DNA from: Carallia brachiata
Taxonomy: Eukaryota > Streptophyta > Magnoliopsida > Malpighiales > Rhizophoraceae
Direction of reading: 5' to 3'
DNA length: 64,000 bases
NCBI GenBank assembly: GCA_021464245.1
Contig: JADCRB010000017.1
Span: 39,733 to 103,732 of the forward strand
Part shown: in pieces, positions 10,785-22,323 of the stretch
Layout of the letters: the number at the start of each line of letters is the position of its first letter
How positions within the stretch are numbered: position 1 is the stretch's first letter
Notes under the pieces: generated by a model
What the model was told of the DNA's origin: nothing
Seen by the model: the letters and a program-made list of their open reading frames with translations, nothing else
Databases searched by the model: none
Translations under genes and position numbers: made by a program

Positions 10785-11666
10785 TATCCCTTGACTTCTG
10801 TCTTATTTACCTTTTTTGTTGGATGGTTTTGTGTCTTGCTTTCTCGGTTTCTCTGTTCGGTGTCTGAGAAAAATTGGCTAAACAGAAGTGGAAGTGGAAA
10901 ATATTTTGTTTATTTAAATAGATTAATTGATTAACTTAAGAAGGCTGGATATGTTGATCTTGTTTTTCCGTTCCTAAATATTCGCAGTAAGCAGGGGAAA
11001 AGTGCGAAATTTCCGACCCTTATGTTTTTTAGGACTGAAATATTTTTAAAAGGCTGCAATCTTGGTGTGATGATGAAGATGAAGATGATGATGATGATCT
11101 ATGACCTCCTTGGTTTTCATATTTACTGGACAAGAAAAATGCCTGTGGAAGTAATCCATTTTCAGTTATTTTTTTTCTTGCACTTCTTGGCCAAATCTAG
11201 AAAGAAACATGTAAAAACTTTTGCTTAAAAACTAAGCAATTGGATACTCTTTTTGCGTTTTCCTCCTATTGCTTCTCTGGAGCATGTTATGCTGATTCTT
11301 GTCATTTAGCTTTTGGGATATCCCACGGATCCTTTATAAAATGGCTATTTTGTTACCCCGAAGTGCTTGTGTGATGCTGTAGTTTTGTCCCAACTCACTT
11401 CCATACCAAAACGTACAAAGCACTGAATAGAAATCCCCGCTTTTACTTTTCATCTCCATTTATTTGTCATCTCTCCAAAGGCTTGATCATGGCCTGGAAC
11501 TTTCATGCTGCAGATGCCAAGTGCTTCTCATCTATGAATTTGTTATTGGTTTGTTGCTTATAAGTTTTTGTCTTGTTGGTTGATGATTAAATGATGATTG
11601 AATTTTTCTGCAGGATGATACTAAAGTTGGTTTTCGATTTCAGTTGTGCTTTCGTCAAATGAAAGT

Positions 11667-13856
11667 ATGTGCTGTGAATTGGAGCGATTAAAGCCCCTTC
11701 CGTCTCAGACACTTCCCACAATTTCTTTTGACAAAAATAGGCTCGCTGACATAGATATGAATCATTTGACAGTTGAAACTGAAGATGCTTTTGCAAGCTT
11801 GCTGGAGCTTGCAGCTAACAATGATGTAGAAGGCATGAAGCGATCAATTGAGCGTGATCCTTCTTGTGTTGATGAAATTGGATTATGGTATGGGCGCCAG
11901 AAGGGCTCCAAGCAAATGGTCAATCAACACCGGACACCACTAATGGTTGCTGCCACATATGGTAGTGTTGATGTTATAAATCTTATTATTTCTGTATCAG
12001 ATGCTGATGTCAATCGTTCCTGTGGCCTTGATAGAAGCACAGCTCTTCACTGTGCTGCATCAGGTGGGGCTGTAAATGTTGTTGATGTTGTTAAACTTCT
12101 TTTAGCAGCAGGTGCTGATCCTAATTTAGTAGATGCCAGTGGTCATCGCCCAATCGATATTATTATTGTTCCACCTAAGCTTCAAAATATGAAATTGATT
12201 CTTGAGGAACTGCTTGCAACTGATGGATCTGTCATTGAGCGCAATCTAAGGATTTCCATAGGGACATCAAATTCTAATTCTCCCCCTCTCTCTCCGACCA
12301 TGGAAAATGGGTCTCCCTTATTTGCTTCAGGTTCTCCTATGAAATCAAAGTTTATTGACGTACCTGCGTACTTGGGGTCGGAGAAGAAAGAATACCCCGT
12401 TGATCCATCTCTCCCTGACATCAAGAATAGCATCTATTCAACCGATGAGTTCCGAATGTATTCCTTCAAGGTGAGACCTTGTTCTCGAGCCTATTCCCAT
12501 GATTGGACTGAGTGTCCGTTTGTTCATCCGGGGGAAAATGCTCGACGAAGGGATCCTAGGAAATATCATTACAGCTGTGTTCCATGTCCTGATTTCCGGA
12601 AGGGAGCTTGTAGGCGTGGGGATATGTGTGAATATGCTCATGGGGTTTTTGAGTGCTGGCTTCATCCTGCTCAGTATCGAACCCGGCTTTGTAAAGATGG
12701 TACGAATTGTGCAAGGAGAGTTTGCTTTTTTGCTCACACTGTTGAGGAACTTCGTCCGTTATATGTGTCCACTGGTTCTGCAGTTCCCTCTCCTCGTTCA
12801 AGTACTTCCAATGGTAATGCCATGGATTTTGCTGCGGTCATGAACCTTCTGCCCGGCTCACCTTCATCAGTGTCGGTCATGTCTCCTTCAGCATTCACTC
12901 CACCCATGTCTCCATCTGCCAACGCCATGGCACACTCATCTGTTGCTTGGCCACAACAAAATGTCCCAGCCCTTCATCTCCCTGGAAGCAATCTTCAGTC
13001 CAGTCGGTTGAGATCTTCCCTTAATGCAAGGGACATCCCAATAGAGGACTACAATTTGCTGCCTGATTTCGATGTGCAGCAACAGCAGCTCTTAAATGAG
13101 TTGTCTGGTCTTAGTCAATCATCTTTGAATAATAACTCGTTGAACCGCTCTGGTCGGTTGAAAGCACTAACACCTTCAAATCTTGATGATCGCTTTTCTG
13201 CAGAGAGCTTATCTCCTCGGTATGCAGATCAAGCCCTGGCTTCAGCTGTTTTCTCCCCAACTCACAAATCTGCTGTGATTAATCAATTTCAGCAGCAGCA
13301 AAGCATGCTATCACCTATCAACACAAGTTTTTCGCCAAAAAATGTCGATCACCCCTTGTTACAGGCCTCATTTGCATCAGGCAGAATGTCCCCTCGAAAT
13401 GTGGAGCCTATCTCGCCAATGAGCCCGCGAATGTCTATGATAGCTCAACGTGAGAAGCAGCAGCAGCAGCTTCGTAGTCTCAGCTCTCGAGAATTAGGAT
13501 CCAACTCTGCAGCCATCATTGGCTCCCCAGTTAATTCTTGGTCAAAATGGGGTTCCTCAAATGGGAAACTGGACTGGACTGTTAGTGCTGAGGAATTGGG
13601 TAAGCTTCGTAGATCGAATTCTTTTGAGCTGGGCAATGGAGAGGAGCCTGATTTATCATGGGTTCAATCTCTTGTTAAAGAATCTCCAACTGAGATGAAA
13701 GAAAAGTTAGGAACACATGTCTCCATTGCAGCTAGTGCTTCTTCGAGCGAAAGTTTGAACTTGACCTCTCAGCCTGAATCAGTTGATCTTGCAATGGCAG
13801 CCTGGGCAGAGCAATTGCATATTGATCAGCTGGTGGCTCAGCAAAGTGGAAATTGA
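11667..13856 (+). CDS. OXS2-like: Ankyrin plus tandem CCCH zinc-finger protein (TZF7/OXS2-like)
   Basis: A 729-residue, intron-free CDS. The ATG at 11667 (M-C-C-E-L-E-R-L) is chosen because plant members start with a similar M-C-C/S motif; the frame is open a little further upstream without an ATG. Two ankyrin-like repeats span about residues 88-170 (R-T-P-L-M-V-A-A-T-Y-G and S-T-A-L-H-C-A-A-S-G-G). The arginine-rich motif C-X5-H-X4-C-X3-H starts at about residue 272. It is followed by CCCH fingers C-X7-C-X5-C-X3-H (from about 307) and C-X5-C-X4-C-X3-H (from about 342), the diagnostic RR-TZF layout of plants. The C-terminal half is low-complexity Ser/Pro/Gln-rich with many S-P sites. Family members bind RNA or DNA, move between cytoplasm and nucleus and act in oxidative, salt and hormone stress responses. 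Length and domain order fit the TZF7/TZF8 branch (about 700 residues) better than the shorter TZF9-11. All key residues are present, so the gene looks functional. Confidence 0.93.
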   Translation: MCCELERLKPLPSQTLPTISFDKNRLADIDMNHLTVETEDAFASLLELAANNDVEGMKRSIERDPSCVDEIGLWYGRQKGSKQMVNQHRTPLMVAATYGSVDVINLIISVSDADVNRSCGLDRSTALHCAASGGAVNVVDVVKLLLAAGADPNLVDASGHRPIDIIIVPPKLQNMKLILEELLATDGSVIERNLRISIGTSNSNSPPLSPTMENGSPLFASGSPMKSKFIDVPAYLGSEKKEYPVDPSLPDIKNSIYSTDEFRMYSFKVRPCSRAYSHDWTECPFVHPGENARRRDPRKYHYSCVPCPDFRKGACRRGDMCEYAHGVFECWLHPAQYRTRLCKDGTNCARRVCFFAHTVEELRPLYVSTGSAVPSPRSSTSNGNAMDFAAVMNLLPGSPSSVSVMSPSAFTPPMSPSANAMAHSSVAWPQQNVPALHLPGSNLQSSRLRSSLNARDIPIEDYNLLPDFDVQQQQLLNELSGLSQSSLNNNSLNRSGRLKALTPSNLDDRFSAESLSPRYADQALASAVFSPTHKSAVINQFQQQQSMLSPINTSFSPKNVDHPLLQASFASGRMSPRNVEPISPMSPRMSMIAQREKQQQQLRSLSSRELGSNSAAIIGSPVNSWSKWGSSNGKLDWTVSAEELGKLRRSNSFELGNGEEPDLSWVQSLVKESPTEMKEKLGTHVSIAASASSSESLNLTSQPESVDLAMAAWAEQLHIDQLVAQQSGN

Positions 13857-14350
13857 ATTCACTGAGCTCAGAGTGTAGTAAAAACAGAAAGCTTTTTTTG
13901 GTATATAGTTTCATGTTTTTCCGGGATTTGTTATCCACTGTTGTTTCAAGGTAAACCTAAAAGAGAAGAAAAGAGCAGAAGAGAAGTGTTGGTGGGGAGA
14001 AAGACTTTTTGAAAGGGTAAAATTCATTTTGATCATTTGTTACTACAGCAGATGTTAGAACAAAAGGGTGAGATAATCTCTCAACCTCTCAGGCTTTAAT
14101 TGGCAAAGTTTAGCCAAACTAAGTGTATTCTTTTCACCAATATTTTTAGACTTTAAATTTCAACTATTGTCAGTTTACTTTTTTACTGCTATGCTTTTTT
14201 TTTCATTTTTGGTCATTAACATGTTAAATTGCAGTGAACCTGGATCATGCACCTGACCTTTGGTCTGTCTTTAGCCTGATGTGTGTTGTTGGCCCATGAC
14301 CATTGCACCTTTGAATCCTAATATTTTGGCAGCTTTCTTCAAGGTGTTTG
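13857..14350 (+). other. Probable 3'UTR of the CCCH gene
   Basis: Moderately AT-rich sequence without coding potential directly after the stop codon. No polyadenylation signal could be assigned with confidence. Confidence 0.4.
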
Positions 14351-14472
14351 TGCTTGCATAGATCTTTGAAGATCTAATTCCCTATGTGGGGTGGCAGCAA
14401 TTACTTTTTCTTTGGAGTAATTCACTGCAGATGCCATTAACATTTGAAAGATGGAGACATAAGGAAACACTT

Positions 14473-14496
14473 GGTGATGGTGATGGTGATGGTGAT
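14473..14496. repeat. (GGTGAT)4 short tandem repeat
   Basis: Four uninterrupted hexamers in non-coding sequence. Confidence 0.9.
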
Positions 14497-14854
14497 GATA
14501 TGACAAATGTAATCGCATGGGTATTGATGTCATACCTTCTTTTAAAAAATATTTATTGGACACTTTTTTTATTTACTATATTTATTCTAATAAGTATTTT
14601 ATTAATAAATAATAGGATGGGATACAATGTAGAATTAATTGTTAACTCATAATTACCTTTTGTTTTTTTATCTAGTGTATATAATGTCTTTATAAAACTA
14701 TGAGTTCATGCGGTTTCTCCATTATTGTCGCACATCTCTTTCTAGAGGATTACGTAACAGGGACTTGAGATCTGTGCATTTAGATTCCAAATTCAGTAAG
14801 TCGGATTTGGGTTTCAAAGAAGATTGCATTAATACGTGCAGCAAAATGTATAGA

Positions 14855-14985
14855 TTATATATAATTAATTTAATAATATTTAATAATTTATTTATTTTTT
14901 ATTTTTTAAATTTAATTTTTTTATAATTTAATAATTTAAATTATTATATATTTATTATATTTTTTATAGTCACGTGTTTAATAAA
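14855..14985 (-). repeat. AT-rich dispersed repeat, copy 1
   Basis: Reverse-complemented, this segment contains ATAATTTAAATTATTAAATT followed by ATAAAAAAATTAAA. Nearly the same wording occurs at about 27207-27290 and 61340-61425 on the plus strand. The order of non-repetitive A/T words is kept, which argues for a diverged repeat family rather than chance. Confidence 0.4.
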
Positions 14986-17900
14986 TTTTTTTATTAAAAA
15001 AAATAGCGGAAAACGTGTGGTATGAGATGGAGATTGGAGAAGGGGCCATTTAAAAGTGGATTGTTGGTCGTCTTTTCAATGCATAAGATCAGATGCCAGA
15101 AAACAATTCACTCATGCTTTGGAGTTGTGGTGGTGGGTCTTTACTTTTTGGGTGGTGGATGAAGCTTTTATTCATTGGGGATTGGGATAATGGCAAGGCA
15201 TGACATTATTCTTCGCTTGATGCGATAACTGTTGAAATGTCTATATTTGTGGGTATGTACAGTTTAGTCTGATTGTTATAAATTTAATTAAAATTTTAAT
15301 TTTAGATAAGTTTAACTTTAGTTTGATAAGTATTATCTTATGAGAGATTTATTGAAATGGGCGTTACGTCTAATTAATAAGTGGTTATTTGGATCATATT
15401 GGTTGTATGTTATCGTATTTTTTATTTCTACTTTATATAAGTTATCTTGACGTCTTTATATTGAACTTATGTATAAATCCTCTTAGTATTTAATGCAAAG
15501 GTGATTTTCTTTGATCAAAAAAAAAAAAAAAAATCTACTTTCTCACGTGAATAATTGGCCCTTTTGTCACGTTGCTTAAATTGGAGAAATGTGTTTTCTC
15601 CGTATACTGCTTTTTTTTTTTTTTTTTTGGGTAAGGTTTGAAAAAGTAGAGGTGGTGTTTTATTCTTATTAAAAAATATTATGATTGTGTTTAAGAAATA
15701 TGTGAAGTGATTAGATACTTATAACAATTTTTGTACTAAATAATAAATTGTAAATTTAATTTTATTATTTAATTTTGATAAAATTTGAATGTATACTCTC
15801 ACATAAATTCTCTTAGTAAGTTGAACGGCAAGTAATGATTAGTATATTGTTTTCCACTGACACAAATGAAAGGCAAAAGAAAAAGGGTAAAATTGGTGGC
15901 CTAATTTATCCCTCTCATATCCGGTTCTCCAAAGCTAAAATGATGTTGTGACATTTCCCTTTCATTTTGTTTTGTCCCCTTCATAAAAGGAATATTATTG
16001 TTAGGCATCCGAAAGAAAATTAAAGGAACAAAAGGAGTATTGTTACACATAAATAATAGTTCTAGAAAGTCTATCAAAAAAAAAAAAATACAAGTTTTTT
16101 GTTAAAATACACCCAAAAAGTTAATTTGAAGCACCAAGAGGAAAAGTGGATGGACCTTTCGGTGGATTTATTGATACATGAATGCCTCGCCCTTCTATTT
16201 GTGATTTGTCAAACAACTTGATGAAAAAGGATGCCAAGATGCCTCTTTTTTCAATTATACCCAAATTATAAAAATTGAAAGAAGAAGACCGTTTTCTTGC
16301 GCTTTGACTTGAAAAACAAGCACAAGAATGAGACGAGAGAGTACAGAACATAAATTTATCGGTAAATATAGGTGGACGGAAAAATGATGAAGCGAAATAG
16401 AGGAGAAAATTTTTTTGTGTAATCAGGTGAATTTTTTGTGCAACAAGACGTTGAATTATTGTAGAAAAATTTTAAAGTAATTTTTTATCTATTTTTTATT
16501 ATAAAAATTAAGCATTTTGTTGCACAAATAAGTCGGTTGCACAAAAAAAATTTAATGTCTTCCCCACATTTTCTTCTCCGCATCTACGTAACTGACCTCT
16601 AAAATTATTTGATTTGTACCATTTCCTTTAATTTCTCTCAAACAAGGAATTAGTCCATCGCAAAGAATATTAGTCTGATTCACTTTATCGTTTTTGATAG
16701 AATTGCGTGAGAGTAGAGGACGGCTTATGATACGTTTTGAAAAAGTGGCCAAATGCTTATAACAAAAATTTACCCATAATGATGTTACATACGTTTAGCA
16801 AGATGTTACACAGCGGCCAAATGTGTTTAATGCTCCAAAACGGGACAGGGCGGTTAATGGTGGATGTCAAAATGCAAACTTTTGTTTACCAACCTCTTGG
16901 CCATGTTTAAAGAGTTTTGCTACGGTAATTTAACTTCAATTAGTAATAAAATAATAGTATAATTAATCTAACAACGTAAAATAGATAAGTTATTATTTTT
17001 TTAAATTTCAGTCATCTAACAACTTATATCACTTTATTATTACTTAATATTTCTCATTTTTAAAATGTGCAACAAATCCTAAAGTAGGATGTGTTGGTGA
17101 ACAAAATGTCATTATATCCACACTATTACATTCATTCACAAACCATTTTGTGGGTTCTTGCTTATTTCACTTTCATTTCCCTTTTGGGTACACATTTGGA
17201 TGCTGAAGTTGTTGTCATTGAGTAATTGCTCAATTGAGTAATTGTGATGGTGGTTCGATGCATCAATCCATTGCAATGTCCGGAAGGGTTTGGTTTGTAA
17301 GTTCTTAAGCCATAATGTAGATCTTTAGGAAGATGTTGTCGTTGTCAATGCTAGGTCATGTTTCTTTGAATGGGATTCTTCTTTAAAAGGTGAATTTGGT
17401 TATGGAACTCCCTTTAATGCCATTTTTTGAGTCCTTTGTTTTTCCCTTGGCATTTGTGGGAAACTGCTGAAGAATTACTTAAAGTGGCTGTTATGGTGGT
17501 GGGGACACCTTTTTTTTTTTTTTAATTAATGGATATGGACAAGTGGTTGGATTTGAAAAGTTGAAGCTTTTGGAGTTGGAGGATTTCTTGTTTTGTTGGA
17601 TAAGCAATTTAAATCCCATTTTCTGTTGGGTGTTAATCTGATTTTTTTTTTTTAGTAGTTATAGTCTACCATAATAAAGAAGAGGCATTAAAATTCTAAG
17701 AATATGAAAATTTCTTTAATTGACTTAACTAATTCTCTTGATGCTTTGAGTGAATTTAAGAACTAGTAAATGTTACAATTGAGTCATATAAAAAGTTGGA
17801 CTAGTAAAAAGGAATACGATAGTTTAATTAATAAATGTTACAAATAAATCATATAAATATATTTTTTTCTACTAGACAATTATTTGCATATAATTCAATT

Positions 17901-20114
17901 ACATTACCCGTTCGAATGTATCTATTATGCCACAAGTATTCGTAACATTAGCATTAAAATTCATGTATCAAAATATATTTGGTGCAGCAGGGTAGTTAGA
18001 AGTTGAAGTGTTGGTTAGGAATGCACGTGGGTGGGTTGGTTTGGAGTAATTTGTTATTTATATTAAAACAAATTGTTGGTAGTGATTTGAAAAATTTTAA
18101 AACTACAATTAAATTAATATAAGAATGAAATCAAGCAAACTGTTATTTGTAGTTGCAGATTAGTTGGTCAATTTGACAGTTTAAACTATAATTTTGAGAA
18201 CATCTTTTTTTTTTGTTACGAACATAAAGATAGTGATTAAATAGAAATAGGACAAAATGATGATAAAATATATAAAAAGATGATTTGGCGACATGAAAAA
18301 CAAACAAACCTCAAGCTATCTATTTTTCTCAACTAACTTAACCATTTGCACCACTCTAGACCTTTTCTCGTTAAGGGGCTTTGTGGAACCAAGAAAACAT
18401 TGCACAAAGTTTAGCAAACAAAGTAGATCTATATCAGAATTAAATGCCAACATTTGTTAAGGAAAAGAGGATATTGGAAGCAACAGATGCAACAATCAAT
18501 TAGTATCTAAATTCTAGTAGGAACTTCTCGGGAAGGATCTCTCCAATGTAACAGCAGTCCCACAATATGAATCAATGCATCGAAACCAAATGTCAAAAGA
18601 AAAAAAAAATAAAAAAGAATCACTGAAATAGAATTATAGAAATTAATTTGATACTAGCAAAGCAATGCCAGCAAATGGTAATTAGGGAAGTATTAGAGCT
18701 AATGGCCTAAATGAGCCAATAAGAATTGTGAACACTATACTAATAAAAGCTTTGCTTGAAAGTTTCAGTCATACAAATGGTTTAGCACTCTCCCTGAACA
18801 CTATACTAAAGATTTAGTCACATGGTTCATTAATCATGCTATATGAGAAGCATGTTTGTGAAATTATATTTTTGAAATTTAATAATATTTGACAGTTAGT
18901 TCGATGATTTTAGTAATGATTTTAGTAAGTTTTAGTTTTTCAAAACCACAACTAGATTGTAGAGTGTAGTTTACTTAAATTATAAATCATAATCAATCTA
19001 TTATCAACAATTTTTGCCAGATTAATGGAGTTGAGCGGATTGGACGGTTTTCATGAACACCCTTAACGCTGGTTTTGCTGTCAGCCCCAATTTCAATGGC
19101 TCAGAGATTGGTAGGCTTTAGCACCCAAATAAATGCCCTGCAATTGAGTTTGCCAAACTAGCCAATAATGAGTAGTCGAATTGTACATACCTTCCTTAGT
19201 ACATGAGATTGCTCGTCAAAATCAATAAGATTCAAATGTAATGTAATGTACATGACTTTAATATATCACCTCCAATAATATAAAATTATAAATGTTTCTT
19301 ATTGAATTTGAGGAGTTAAATGGGTAATTCCAATTCTAATTGAAATCGAACCGGGTCAAACTTGAAATTGAAATCCATCAATGTTTTTGTGATTTTGGCA
19401 GAATTTCATAACTAAGTGATTGAATTAAATACACTGAATTCTTCAGTTTAACTACAATTTCTAGTTTTATTAAATAACTGAACTAAATTGAAGTGTCTAA
19501 TTGAGAACCAAAACTATACTAGACTTGAATCACTCCAAGCTAGTAGTATCTCTGAGCATGAAATTGGGATCAACCACAGTTCAGGGCAGTGTCCCAATGT
19601 ATAATATTGCTGTCTTATTCAGTGAAAACGAAGGCATAAATGGTGCCATGACATATTTTGCAAGATGTCTACTATTAAGAACAATATTATGTCACCTGAA
19701 ATTTACACTTCCCATCTAGTACAATTTCCAGTTAAGTATTTCTGTTGGGTGGCTACAATCTCCCAACCAATAAAAATTCCAATGCAACAAGACTGGAAAT
19801 TACATTTCCGAATTTCAGACAGGAAAAACATCCGATTTGCTTTTCCAGTAGAATGTTCTTAACCGTACAATGATTCTTGACAATGAAAAAATTACAATGA
19901 AAATGTTCTTAAACCATAATATACATTCTTGGATGGAAAAAATTACACTTTTAAAATTTTGTTTTGTCTGATTTTTTATCAGAATACAATGAGTCAATAA
20001 AAAAAAAAAAATTTTTTTATTACAAAAAGTATCAATGTTATTGTATAAAATTGAAGATTCGTTAGTAAAAATTGAGCAAAAAAATATTCTAAAAGTGTAA
20101 CGGGGTTCTTCTTG
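14986..20114. other. Long AT-rich intergenic region
   Basis: I find no protein or RNA gene here. It contains poly-A/T tracts (15519-15533, 15610-15628) and one fold-back element (16395-16583, listed separately). The open frames of 60-76 codons have no recognisable features and lie in AT-rich sequence. Confidence 0.6.
16395..16583. mobile_element. Fold-back element, GTGCAAC family, diverged copy
   Basis: Both ends carry TTTTTTTGTG(C/T)AA in inverted orientation. The left side has GGAGAAAATTTTTTTGTG and then TTTTTTGTGCAACAAGAC. The right side, reverse-complemented, has GGAGAAGAAAATG, then TTTTTTTTGTGCAACCGAC and TTTGTGCAACAAAATG. The centre is AT-rich. It has the same architecture as the clearer copy at 22324-22511. 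Confidence 0.55.
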
Positions 20115-21182
20115 GATTATCTTTGCAAATAGCTCTTATTCCAAGGAACTTTCTTTTCAAGGAGAAGGAAAAAAATTGAAGTTGGAGAAGACTGCAGCAG
20201 AATCCAATCTTGGTATTGGATTCTCGAGAAGAATTCCGGACAACGGATGACTTCCTAATGGAAACTTTACAGTGTTGGCTAAGATTATCAGCATTTTTTT
20301 TTTAGACGTTGAGTTTAATATTGTGATTTATGACGTTTATAATGAGTGCAATCCCTAAATGTTAGATGCGACTCTGAGAATGTTCAAGGAAATAAAGTTG
20401 CACTTCAATCAACAACTTAAGCTTTTAGTGTGATTGCAAGCGCTTAATTCTAATTCATGTCTCTAAGATAGATTATCTTTGCAAATAGCTCTTATTCCAA
20501 GGAACTTTCTTTTCAAGGAGAAGGAAAAAATTGAAGTTAGAGAAGACTGCAGCAGAATCCAATCTTGGTATTGGATTCTCGAGAAGAATTCCGGACAACG
20601 GATGACTTCCTAATGGAAACTTTACAGTGTTGGCTAAGATTATCAGCATTTTTTTTTTTAGACGTTGAGTTTAATATTGTGATTTATGACGTTTATAATG
20701 AGTGCAATCCCTAAATGTTAGATGCGACTCTGAGAATGTTCAAGGAAATAAAGTTGCACTTCAATCAACAACTTAAGCTTTTAGTGTGATTGCAAGCGCT
20801 TAATTCTAATTCATGTCTCTAAGGTAGATTATCTTTGCAAATAGCTCTTATTCCAAGGAACTTTCTTTTCAAGGAGAAGGAAAAAATTGAAGTTGGAGAA
20901 GACTGCAGCAGAATCCAATCTTGGTATTGGATTCTCGAGAAGAATTCCGGACAACGGATGACTTCCTAATGGAAACTTTACAGTGTTGGCTAAGATTATC
21001 AGCATTTTTTTTTTTTGGACGCTGAGTTTAATATTGTGATCTATAACGTTTATAATGAGTGCAATCCCTAAAAGTTAGATGCGACTCTAAGAATATTCAA
21101 GGAAATAAAGTTGCACTTCAATCAACAACTTAAGCTTCTAGTGTGATTGCAAGCGCTTAATTCTAATTCATGTCTCTAAGGT
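20115..21182. repeat. Tandem triplication of a 356 bp unit
   Basis: Three head-to-tail copies with an exact 356-base spacing: 20115-20470, 20471-20826 and 20827-21182. Each begins GATTATCTTTGCAAATAGC and ends near CATGTCTCTAAGGTA. Copies 1 and 2 are nearly identical apart from run lengths. Copy 3 differs at several points, mostly in its second half. Each unit contains a 9 bp inverted repeat (GAATCCAAT / ATTGGATTC, 6-base loop) and a T-run of 9-13 bases at mid-unit. No conserved open frame runs through the array. The unit has some flavour of an LTR or transposon end, but I cannot identify it. Confidence 0.95.
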
Positions 21183-21204
21183 AATGTTGAGGAGGAAATT
21201 ATTT

Positions 21205-21331
21205 GTTAATATTATTAGCGTTCTCTTTGAACTTTGAACTTAACATTTCAATTCTCGTAACTCTAAGAAGGTTTAAAGAAATACAATTGTATTACAACCA
21301 ACAGTTTAAACTTTTGCTGTGATAACAAAGG
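21205..21331. repeat. Decayed half copy of the 356 bp unit
   Basis: Directly after the array the sequence continues with recognisable remains of the second half of the unit. ATTATTAGCGTT...TTGAACTTAACATT aligns with ATTATCAGCATT...TTGAGTTTAATATT, and AACTCTAAGAAGGTTTAAAG, then AAATACAATTGTATTACAACC, aligns with the unit's ACTCTGAGAATGTTCAAGG and AAATAAAGTTGCACTTCAATC. Order and spacing are kept, so this is an older copy, not chance. Confidence 0.7.
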
Positions 21332-22290
21332 TTTCATACTAACATGTAGTACATTTTTGGTAACACAATAGTTCCATGCAACAAAAGGAATACGATCTTC
21401 TCATTCTCTATGAGGCTATATGGACATCTATTTGCTGTATTATATACAGTTCCCATGGAAATACAAATGCAGATACAAATAGGCTATCCTAACAATTATC
21501 CACTATCTCAGTTGGACTACCATCAAATGAAATAAATTTGGGATCAACTACATGTACTGAAAGTTAGATACCGAGACTTATACTCAGTCTATCTGTCCGT
21601 CGACGCGTCACGGTGAAAGTCACATAAAAAAGTAGTACCTGCCATCCTACGTGTAAAGTAAAGTGTACCGCATTTAAAAAATTTAATAACCCATTTTGTG
21701 AGCTTTGACTACAATCATAAATAGCATCAATGGCTCTAGGGTTCACGTTTACGAATTGAGAATGAGAAATCAGCAAATCAAGTTGGGCGAGACTACGAAT
21801 GGCCATAAACTCCATCTGGTTAAAACAGCAGGGATTGAACTTTGCCGAGGAAATGTTGTGTTGATGTTCGGGGTAGGCACATAATTTGTCATCTCTTTCA
21901 GTGTGGGTTCTTAGATGAATAATAGTAGAGGTAGTGGGTAAAGTTGGGGTTTTCAGTCGACTTCCGGCCCGCCTTCTCCCAATATACAATATCCACTTCC
22001 AATTTGTTCTTCGGCTTAATGTGTGGGTTGCAATTTTAATGGCAGATATTGGGAGGTACAACAATTTCCACTCCTTTTTAATGCCACTGACATCTGGGTT
22101 GCCACATCGATCTTTTCACCCAAACCTCTCTGAACGAAATTCCTAATCTTTTGCCCCAGCCGTCTTCTGGACTACCAGATCATGCCCTGGTTCCTACATC
22201 TTTGATTTCTAGGTACTTTCCATCCACCATCAGCAGCAAACCACCAATAACTTAACTAATTTGCAAATCTTCGCGGTGGACAGGGACCTT
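21332..22290. other. Intergenic sequence, no recognised gene
   Basis: A 166-codon minus-strand frame (21564-22064) has no recognisable domain or bordering gene structure and is left unannotated. The GC content of 21700-22150 is slightly above its surroundings. Confidence 0.5.
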
Positions 22291-22323
22291 TTCTAATTTT
22301 TAAAAGGGCGTCATTACACTTCC

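Larger units (their letters stand above)
10299..11613 (+). other. Putative 5'UTR intron of the CCCH zinc-finger gene
   Basis: A good donor (CTG|GTAAGA at 10299) follows a CT-rich, leader-like region (about 10075-10298). A good acceptor (TTTTTCTGCAG, ending at 11613) lies 53 bases before the start codon. A leader intron of this size is common in plants. Other internal sites, such as TTTCAG|GT near 10347, allow alternative leader exons. Transcript evidence is not available here. Confidence 0.45.

Noticed and set aside
11646..11666. GTG-initiated extension of the CCCH protein
   Set aside because: Plants use ATG; the ATG at 11667 gives the family-typical N-terminus.
21564..22064. 166-codon minus-strand open frame
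   Set aside because: No recognised domain, no signs of exons around it, and a low-complexity peptide; not enough to call a gene.
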